A stretch of 64,000 nt of DNA, from assembly GCA_902520195.1 (NCBI GenBank), contig CABYND010000005.1:1-64000 (forward strand), in the 5' to 3' direction. This document shows positions 45,693-52,497 of the stretch, piece after piece. The notes under the pieces are model-generated. The model did no database searches, was not told the DNA's origin, and saw nothing but the letters and a program-made list of their open reading frames with translations. Numbering within the stretch: the stretch's first letter is position 1; every line of letters begins with the position of its first letter. Made by a program: the position numbers and the translations under genes. The stretch comes from Halieaceae bacterium. Lineage in GTDB: Bacteria > Pseudomonadota > Gammaproteobacteria > Pseudomonadales > Halieaceae.

Positions 45693-45728
45693 GTCATGAA
45701 ATCGAGCCAATTGGCTCGATCTCATGAC
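45693..45728. repeat. 36-bp near-perfect palindrome after the TonB receptor gene
   Basis: Arms of 18 bases with one mismatch around the core ATCGAGCCAATTGGCTCGAT. It lies 24 bases past the receptor stop. There is no U-tract, so it is not a standard terminator; an operator-type protein site or a 3' end stabiliser is possible. Confidence 0.7.
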
Positions 45729-45752
45729 CATCATGCTCACCACAAGCCCTGT

Positions 45753-48269
45753 CTAAAAACGATACTCCATTTTGAAGACGTAGTGCCGTGGAAGCTCTGG
45801 AAGCACAATCATAGATCCGAACAGATTGGGGAAATTTGATCGGAAATATAGCTCGTCAGACAGGTTTTTGCCTGTGAGTGTGAAACTCCACTGCTCAGTC
45901 TCGTACCCTATGCTCGCGTTGACGAGAGTGTAAGAAGGCAAAGTGATACTGTTAGAAAATCCGGATGGGACCGACTCGACGTCAGCGACGCTAGCGCTCA
46001 CATTTATGCCGTTGTCGAAGAGATAAGTTCCATAAACTGAAAAAATATTCTCTGGCATGCCGGCCCTTCTGCCCCCGCTTGCCGCTACGTTTACAGGGCC
46101 TCCAATCACTCCACCAATGTGTAACTCTGGGGGGATGTTAGGCAAGTCGTCGATGCCATAATGACTGTAACGGCTGCCGTTCTCTAGACTATTCAGGTTG
46201 ACCGCTTCAACGTCAGTGTACGTGGCACCAACAAATAGGGCGTCAGTGACGGCCCACCTCAACTCAAACTCTATCCCTTCAGTCCTTACTGACTGGTTGG
46301 TCACCGTCGATTGCGCAGAGAAATCAGTTCTTTCCTGTTCATAAAATGAAAGTGAGAAGTATAGGTTCTTATCTTTAAGTATTTGCCCTTTTACACCAAA
46401 CTCGGTGAGCTCGGAGGTATCAAATGCCTCGCCACTCATAATGTTGCTGACAGTAATTTCAGCTCCCTGGCCTGCAATGACGGTAGCTTGCTCTGACAAG
46501 GTGACGTAGGGGATTATGCCCGTGTCACCAATTTCGTAAGACGCGCTGAACGTCCAGGAGGTTCCATCAACGTCGTCACTCGCCGCTAAGTCGACACAAC
46601 TCCCGTCCACACAGGGGTTTTGCGCTCCGTTAGCAAGTAACAGCTTGTCCAGCGGCTGCATGCTCTCCATGTCGATAAAGTCATGTCGGGCACCAAACAT
46701 GACTGAAAATCCATTATTCCAAACAAGGTCTGCCATGAAACCGATGGCTACGTCGGTGTACTCACCAATGTAGTACTCCACGTAATCATCGTCGATACGC
46801 GTAGCTAACAACCGAGCATCGAGGGCGCCGCTGGGCATGGTTAGGTCTCGTCTATTGAAATACTCGTTTATCCAGTCGTCTGCGTGGGCAAAATCTGTAA
46901 ACCGAATTGAGGGGGATATCTGAACAGACGCAGTAAGGTTATTGAATTCCTTAGTGGTACCAAAGATGAGCTTTTCTTCGATGACATAACTATCGTGAAA
47001 TTGCGAAAAGCCATACGCGTTCTCATTCAGATTGTCATATTCTTCGTAAAAAAGTTTGTTCGTTATCGTCCACTCGCTTGCTGTTTCATACACGAGGTCA
47101 AAGTACAGAGTAGTTACTTCGTTCTCGAGTGTGTCGTCGGCTGCGATAAGGGTGACGCTAGGGTCCAGCGTTGTGGTACCAACATTTTCTAGCGCCATAG
47201 CGTCAAACTGCTCGGCAGATAAGAACTGATCATTGATTGTCTGACTGGAATTTGCAGTTAAGCCTCCGGTGCCGAAGTTCCACCAGGCGAAAGGGTTAAG
47301 ATCATCGACAAACCCATCATTATTTATATCGAATTCCTGGTGTGAGATCTTACCGTCACCATTAGTGTCTAACGGTTTGGCGGTGCCGGTAATGTAGGTA
47401 CCGTTGTCTACCAAATCTTGTGTGATTCGATTCCATCCCGCGTTCTGAGAGCCTTGGTAATCGTGGTACATGGCGCCGAACTGGATACGCAGGTTATCTG
47501 ACAGGTCTACTTCAAAGCTGGCTTGGATCAGAGTCTGCTCGACTCCTGGATGATTTACATAGTAAGAATCCGAGTTCTCCAACTCGCCATAGATGTAATA
47601 ACCCATTGGCTTTCCGAATAGCTCGCCCGGTCCACCAATTTCTGCTGTTAAGACACTTCGGTCCCAAGAGCCTCCAGAGTAGGAGATAGCGCCAGTCACG
47701 TCCTCGATAAACGCGCCGGTCTCCTCGACTCTCGCCGACTTAGGATTAAAGTTTAAGTATCCCCCGATTTTCGCCGGTCCATAAATTGGAGAAGCCGGGC
47801 CCCTGACAATGTCGACCCGATCCGAAGCGCCAATCGGCGTGGGGTAGTTGCCTGGGTTGTCCAACCGCCGCATTCCCCTAAAGTATGTTTCTCCGGGAGT
47901 TCCCCTTACGTCAAGCGCTCCAGCAACACCAAAAAAAGACTGGGTGAAGGAGCCAGGCGTAACAACTACCAACTCGTCGATATCGCTCATGTTGAAACGG
48001 TCCATCATCTCTTCACTGATGGTTGACGCACTTCGAGGTGTCTCGACGATAGACTTGTTGAAGCCAAATATCGAGTCTACGTTCTCGCCGGGAAGACTAT
48101 TCAGAGTGCCGGTTACTACAACTTCTTCGATCTCTGGATCTTGTGCGGAAGCTGTGAGTGGGAGTGCAGTCAGGGAAGACAGAAGCGCTGCAATCACCCA
48201 TCGAGTCCACGATGAGGCGGCCGCCGTTGTTACAGCATTTGCGGTAGCTGAAAATATATTTTGCATCAT
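45753..48269 (-). CDS. TonB-dependent outer-membrane receptor with EF-hand-like loops
   Basis: 838-residue TonB receptor: long signal region ending PLTASA, TonB box-like EEVVVTG, plug domain (TPRSASTISEEMMDRF, RVDIVRGPASPIYGP), then a beta-barrel ending in an aromatic (FKMEYRF). Unusual are two calcium-loop sequences in an outer loop, DTNGDGKISHQE and DINNDGFVDDLN. The gene is transcribed from a sigma-54 type promoter (48373-48388). Given the purine neighbours, purine nucleosides, nucleotides or nucleic acid fragments are the inferred ligands; siderophore uptake is the default alternative. Confidence 0.9.
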   Translation of the reverse strand: MMQNIFSATANAVTTAAASSWTRWVIAALLSSLTALPLTASAQDPEIEEVVVTGTLNSLPGENVDSIFGFNKSIVETPRSASTISEEMMDRFNMSDIDELVVVTPGSFTQSFFGVAGALDVRGTPGETYFRGMRRLDNPGNYPTPIGASDRVDIVRGPASPIYGPAKIGGYLNFNPKSARVEETGAFIEDVTGAISYSGGSWDRSVLTAEIGGPGELFGKPMGYYIYGELENSDSYYVNHPGVEQTLIQASFEVDLSDNLRIQFGAMYHDYQGSQNAGWNRITQDLVDNGTYITGTAKPLDTNGDGKISHQEFDINNDGFVDDLNPFAWWNFGTGGLTANSSQTINDQFLSAEQFDAMALENVGTTTLDPSVTLIAADDTLENEVTTLYFDLVYETASEWTITNKLFYEEYDNLNENAYGFSQFHDSYVIEEKLIFGTTKEFNNLTASVQISPSIRFTDFAHADDWINEYFNRRDLTMPSGALDARLLATRIDDDYVEYYIGEYTDVAIGFMADLVWNNGFSVMFGARHDFIDMESMQPLDKLLLANGAQNPCVDGSCVDLAASDDVDGTSWTFSASYEIGDTGIIPYVTLSEQATVIAGQGAEITVSNIMSGEAFDTSELTEFGVKGQILKDKNLYFSLSFYEQERTDFSAQSTVTNQSVRTEGIEFELRWAVTDALFVGATYTDVEAVNLNSLENGSRYSHYGIDDLPNIPPELHIGGVIGGPVNVAASGGRRAGMPENIFSVYGTYLFDNGINVSASVADVESVPSGFSNSITLPSYTLVNASIGYETEQWSFTLTGKNLSDELYFRSNFPNLFGSMIVLPELPRHYVFKMEYRF

Positions 48270-48287
48270 AAGGGCTCTCGTTACTTT

Positions 48288-48331
48288 TTGTTGACGGTTT
48301 TATACCCGCTTGTTGACGGTTTTATACCCGC
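48288..48331. repeat. Perfect 22-bp tandem duplication in the TonB receptor leader
   Basis: Two adjoining copies of a 22-mer starting TTGTTGACGGTTTTATACCC. They lie between the sigma-54 promoter and the receptor ATG, so they would be in the transcript. Each transcript copy carries a CAACAA element next to GTATAAAA. Operator or RNA-level control site are both possible. Confidence 0.85.
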
Positions 48332-48372
48332 CTGAGATGCGGGTGAGTTTCAATGAGTTACAACAATGACCT

Positions 48373-48388
48373 TGCAGAAAACGTGCCA
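48373..48388 (-). promoter_or_regulatory. Sigma-54 (-24/-12) promoter for the TonB receptor
   Basis: Minus strand TGGCACGTTTTCTGCA: GG and GC are ten bases apart and ten of eleven consensus positions (TGGCACG-N4-TTGCA, one change) match. Predicted start lies about 90 bases upstream of the receptor ATG. Confidence 0.8.
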
Positions 48389-48549
48389 TTCAGTGCAATT
48401 TTCGATTGAGAATCCGCGAAAAAATGTGGAGCAGGCGTTAAGTGGAGAAAAACAAATGTTATTTTCAGCTAGTGCACTCTTTTTTCTCAGCGGTTTTTTT
48501 GAACATTCGTGCCGAGACAACCTTGCGCACCCGGCTGCCTCGAAAAAAA

Positions 48550-48566
48550 CGCACCGTGGTAGTGCA
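48550..48566. promoter_or_regulatory. NtrC-like enhancer site in the divergent region
   Basis: CGCACCGTGGTAGTGCA fits the palindromic NtrC consensus TGCACCA-N3-TGGTGCA closely. It is about 100 bases from the plus-strand promoter and about 165 from the minus-strand one, standard enhancer distances. A further half-site, CGGTGCA, follows at 48581. Confidence 0.62.
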
Positions 48567-48662
48567 GTAGAAGGCCCGAATCGGTGCATTTCTCAGCATT
48601 AGACCCCCCGGCAGATCTCGCAGTGTTGGTCCATTAACTCGACCACTAGGGGAATTTTTAAC

Positions 48663-48679
48663 TTGGCACGCTTCCTGCA
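48663..48679 (+). promoter_or_regulatory. Sigma-54 (-24/-12) promoter for the NUP/adenosine deaminase genes
   Basis: TTGGCACGCTTCCTGCA: canonical GG-N10-GC spacing and one mismatch to TGGCACG-N4-TTGCA. The predicted start is ~160 bases before the NUP ATG, and GCGGATTTCCGC right after it may form a leader hairpin. The whole 579-base gap 48270-48848 holds no gene that I can support. Confidence 0.82.
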
Positions 48680-48848
48680 AGCGGATTTCCGCGGGAGCGC
48701 TGAAGAGGGGCGTTCGCTTACCAGAGTGTCGCAGACCTCATGGCTAGTAGCCTAGAGGCTCTCGCTAAGATGCACGCATTTGCACTCCGTTCGCTGAAGG
48801 TTGAGGCCAAACTCCATATGATTACGTTTGTTCCGAGGTGAACAGTAA

Positions 48849-49994
48849 ATGACAAAGAACATAAAGATCCCACAGTCGCGCTACGTTCGACTCGTTTCTA
48901 TCTTATTGTATACCTTGTTTTTTACTTGCTTGAGTTCATGCGGTGTTGAGGATACTTCGCACGCCGCTGAACTACCGAATCCTCAATCGCAGCTCCCAGT
49001 CAAGATCGTCCTTGTGACGATGTTTGAGATTGGTGATGACCTTGGCGACGCGCCGGGAGAATTTCAGTTTTGGAGAGAGCGACGCAATCTTTATCAGAAA
49101 ATCGACTTTCCACATTCCCATCACGACCTTTTTTACAACCCTAACAGTCAAATTTTGGGACTGGTTACGGGCATAGGTACTGCGAAGGCTGCCAGTGCGA
49201 CGATGGCCCTAGGCCTTGACGATCGCTTCAACCTCTCAAAGGCCTATTGGCTGGTTGCAGGCATCGCTGGTATTGATCCTGAGGACGCTTCTATTGGCTC
49301 TGTGGTTTGGTCATCAGTTTTAGTTGATGGAGATCTAGGTTACGAGATTGACAGCCGCGAGATGCCAAGGGATTGGAGCACCGGGTATTTTTCTTTTAAG
49401 ACGAAGGAACCTTTTGCACAACCACGACCTGAGCTTCCTATGGGTGAGGTTTTCACAACTAATACTGGATTGCGAGACTGGGCTTTTGAGTTGACGAAAA
49501 ACCTTGAGCTGATGGACAGCTCCGAGTTTCAAGCGCTGCGGGAGGCCTATGTGGATCACCCTGCCGCGCTGAGACCGCCGTTTGTGTTAACGGGCGGTCA
49601 TCTGGCGGCGATGACCTATTGGCATGGCGCCCTTAAAAATGCGTGGGCGAATGAGCTGGTTAGATATTGGTCAGATGGCGAGGCTAACTTCGTAACTTCT
49701 GCGATGGAGGAAACTGGCACTTTCCAGTCTATTACTTACCTTGACAATGCAGGGTTGGTGGACAAAACGCGGTTCCTGGTGCTTAGAGGAGGAAGCAATT
49801 TCACTATGCAACCACCGACACTTACAGCCGCACAAAGCCTTCTAAGGGAATCGGATGGATATGCGGGGTTAGAGGCGTCTCTGGAAAACGTCTACCTTGC
49901 AGGGTCAGTTGTTATAGATGAGCTCCTGACTGGATGGGATCAGTACTCCGAGAATGTCCCTACAGCTGAGGGGCTTCCGGAGAACGCGGAATAA
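48849..49994 (+). CDS. Purine nucleoside permease (NUP) family lipoprotein
   Basis: 381 residues of the PF06516 family, named after a fungal purine nucleoside permease but with a nucleoside-phosphorylase-like fold. It has a lipoprotein signal (LLYTLFFTCLSSCG) and no other membrane helix, so it cannot be a channel; FNLSKAYWLVAGIAGIDPED and YWHGALKNAWANELV are family marks. I infer a periplasmic, membrane-anchored nucleoside-binding or cleaving protein. The TAATG overlap couples it to the secreted adenosine deaminase. Driven by a sigma-54 type promoter. Confidence 0.82.
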   Translation: MTKNIKIPQSRYVRLVSILLYTLFFTCLSSCGVEDTSHAAELPNPQSQLPVKIVLVTMFEIGDDLGDAPGEFQFWRERRNLYQKIDFPHSHHDLFYNPNSQILGLVTGIGTAKAASATMALGLDDRFNLSKAYWLVAGIAGIDPEDASIGSVVWSSVLVDGDLGYEIDSREMPRDWSTGYFSFKTKEPFAQPRPELPMGEVFTTNTGLRDWAFELTKNLELMDSSEFQALREAYVDHPAALRPPFVLTGGHLAAMTYWHGALKNAWANELVRYWSDGEANFVTSAMEETGTFQSITYLDNAGLVDKTRFLVLRGGSNFTMQPPTLTAAQSLLRESDGYAGLEASLENVYLAGSVVIDELLTGWDQYSENVPTAEGLPENAE

Positions 49995-51634
49995 TGGGCG
50001 GCAATGCTGAGAGTGCGACACGGAAACTAGTTAGGTTTTGTCGCGCTCGAGGATCTCGGAGTGCTTTGCGCGCGTCAGCTAGGTGGACAAATTTTGTCAT
50101 GCTGTCGCTGATCCTCTCTCCGGCATTAGCAAAGTCTGCGGATAATTTGAATTTCAGTGTTTCAGTGCTGTTCGAGGAAATTAAAGCAAAGCCTGTGGAG
50201 CTTAGGCATTTTTTGCAAAACTTTCCCAAGGGCGGCGATCTACACAGCCACCTCTCTGGTGCAGTTTACGCAGAGTCATATCTTGCAATCGCTTTAGAGC
50301 GCGATCTGTGTGTGAGCCTGGAGAGCAAAATATTGTTAAAGCCACCTTGCGATCCAGTAAAAAGCCCATTACTGCGATCAGTCCTAGACAATAAGGATGA
50401 ATTCGGCTTCGAAAACTTCAATCATCTAGTAAATGCGTTGTCCACTCGATATTACAGGCTGCAGTCTGTATCAGGGCGAGATCAATTCTTCTCAACTTTC
50501 CAAAGATTTTTCCAGGCTCTCGATGGAAGCAGAGGCGACATGCTTGCGGAAGTGGTCGCAAGGGCCGGCAGACAAAAAATCCTATATCTTGAGTTGATGC
50601 AAAGCCTGGGTATGTTTGAGGTAGCGCAAAAAGCTAGGTCACATGGTGATATAGACGCGCCTTTCGGTTCGAGAATTGACCACTCAATGATAGACGCTGA
50701 AGTCGTAAAGGTTGTTAAGCGGCTCGATAAAATTGAGGCACGAAGTGACGCATTACTTGGCTGCGGCAGTAGCTCTGCTGAACAAAGACAGGGGTGCTCG
50801 GTTGAGGTCAGATACCTCGCTCAGGTGATCAGAGAGCTATCGCCTATTGAGGTATACGCACAGGCTCTTTTGGCTTTTAAATTGATCGAATCAGACGACC
50901 GCGTGGTTGGCCTTAATTTTGTGGCTCCGGAAGACAGCCCCGTTGCCTTGCGTGACTACAAGCTCCACATGAAATGGATAGCTGAGTTGAATAAGAATTT
51001 TCCTGCGGCCGAGGCAGGAGTCTCGTTGCATGCCGGCGAGCTTACTTTGGGGCTAGTTCCGCCGCGTCACTTAGGTTGGCATATAAGGGAGGCCGTCATG
51101 GTGGCGGGAGCGGATCGTATCGGTCACGGAATCGATATTTCCCATGACGAGCAGATGTACGAGACGCTGACTTACATGGCCAAAAACAAAATCGCAGTGG
51201 AAATAAATTTAACCAGTAATGAAGTAATCTTGGGCGTCCAGGGTGAGGACCATCCGTTTACCACGTATAAGGCCAACGGTGTGCCTCTTACAATCTCTAC
51301 CGATGATGAGGGAGTATCCAGAACAGACTTGACGAACGAATATTACCGTTTGGTGAAGACTTATGATATTGACTACGCGACTCTGGTGTCGCTCTCTAGA
51401 AACTCCCTTCAGTACAGTTTTTTACCCGGCGCATCCCTGTTCGAAGATACGTACACTGGCCGAAAGACTGAGGAGTGTCGACAAATTGCGGATTCAAAGT
51501 CTTCAAAGCCGATAGACTCTTGCGCCGAATTCCTATCAGGCAGCTATAAGGCGTCGTTACAATGGGAGCTAGAGCAAAATTTTTCTTCGTTCGAGGCCTA
51601 CATCAAAAGTCAGTTTGATATGTTGAACCCTTAA
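49994..51634 (+). CDS. Secreted adenosine deaminase (ADGF/ADA2-like)
   Basis: 546-residue adenosine deaminase family protein, longer than cytosolic Add (~330). Zinc and catalytic residues: HSH in GGDLHSHLSGA, HAGE, RIGHGI and STDDEGV. The N-terminus has a basic region then a hydrophobic segment (NFVMLSLILSPALA), and paired cysteines (CVSLESK...PPC, CGSSS...GC, CRQ...SC) fit an exported disulfide-bonded protein. It would turn external adenosine into inosine, releasing ammonia before uptake. Substrate could also be deoxyadenosine. Confidence 0.85.
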   Translation: MGGNAESATRKLVRFCRARGSRSALRASARWTNFVMLSLILSPALAKSADNLNFSVSVLFEEIKAKPVELRHFLQNFPKGGDLHSHLSGAVYAESYLAIALERDLCVSLESKILLKPPCDPVKSPLLRSVLDNKDEFGFENFNHLVNALSTRYYRLQSVSGRDQFFSTFQRFFQALDGSRGDMLAEVVARAGRQKILYLELMQSLGMFEVAQKARSHGDIDAPFGSRIDHSMIDAEVVKVVKRLDKIEARSDALLGCGSSSAEQRQGCSVEVRYLAQVIRELSPIEVYAQALLAFKLIESDDRVVGLNFVAPEDSPVALRDYKLHMKWIAELNKNFPAAEAGVSLHAGELTLGLVPPRHLGWHIREAVMVAGADRIGHGIDISHDEQMYETLTYMAKNKIAVEINLTSNEVILGVQGEDHPFTTYKANGVPLTISTDDEGVSRTDLTNEYYRLVKTYDIDYATLVSLSRNSLQYSFLPGASLFEDTYTGRKTEECRQIADSKSSKPIDSCAEFLSGSYKASLQWELEQNFSSFEAYIKSQFDMLNP

Positions 51635-51859
51635 AAAGAGAAGGGCCCTCAGAGAACGCAAATCGAGATGTAGATTTGAAGGTTCTAACCCCTACAAACA
51701 TGCAGCTTGAGCACAAGGCGAGTAACCCCCAAATTAGACTGACACTCTTTTCCGCAAATTTTTTCTCAATCAGAGCCTTTTCAGACTAGTGTTTTGACGC
51801 CGCCATCTGTATATCTATCGAATGGAAAGCGTGCCCTTAGCGAAGGATATCTCGATACG

Positions 51860-52438
51860 ATGAGTAACAAGGTATACCTCTCGGCCGACAAGCTGTTACA
51901 TGACTCATTTCGTCTGGCTGGGCGTGTCTTTGCAAGCGGGTTTGCGCCAACAGTGATTATCGCGATATGGCGCGGAGGCGCGCCTATTGGTATCGCTGTC
52001 CAAGAGTTTCTTGCCTACTGTGGGATTGAGACCGACCATATCGCCATCCGCACTTCGTCCTACGGCCCAGGCATCGACGAGAGACTTGGTGGAATTCGGG
52101 TCCACGGCCTCAATTATCTGGTCAAAAACGTCACGGCTGAGGACAAGCTTTTGATTGTGGACGACGTGTTTGACACTGGACGTACTGTGGATGCGGTTAT
52201 TCACAGACTGTCCGAGTTGGCGCGCCTGAATACCCCCACTGAAATTCGCATAGCAGTGCCGTACTACAAACCTACTAGGCGGGAGGTTGATCGTGTACCC
52301 GAATATTTTCTCGAAGAAACCGATGCTTGGCTGATGTACCCGCATTCATTGGAAGGGCTTACTGTTGACGAAATTAGGGAGCATCGGCCAGCTTTGTTTG
52401 ACATTATCAAGGAGCGGCTGCCAGCACGCGCCCCTTGA
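51860..52438 (+). CDS. Phosphoribosyltransferase, paralogue of 29856-30449
   Basis: Type I PRTase, about 192 residues. PRPP loop LLIVDDVFDTGRTV near 110; IIAIWRGGAPIG is the pyrophosphate loop. I chose ATG 51860, ten bases after AAGGAT; the ORF track start adds 22 residues. Shares RIAVPYYKPT and VHGLNYL with the paralogue but differs at many sites, so the split is old. Presumably salvages a 6-oxopurine delivered by this locus. Confidence 0.82.
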   Translation: MSNKVYLSADKLLHDSFRLAGRVFASGFAPTVIIAIWRGGAPIGIAVQEFLAYCGIETDHIAIRTSSYGPGIDERLGGIRVHGLNYLVKNVTAEDKLLIVDDVFDTGRTVDAVIHRLSELARLNTPTEIRIAVPYYKPTRREVDRVPEYFLEETDAWLMYPHSLEGLTVDEIREHRPALFDIIKERLPARAP

Positions 52439-52497
52439 CTGACCATCTCCCGACTCTGTGTGCACTCAGGACAACACTAGCCTTCGCTCGCTCTAGT

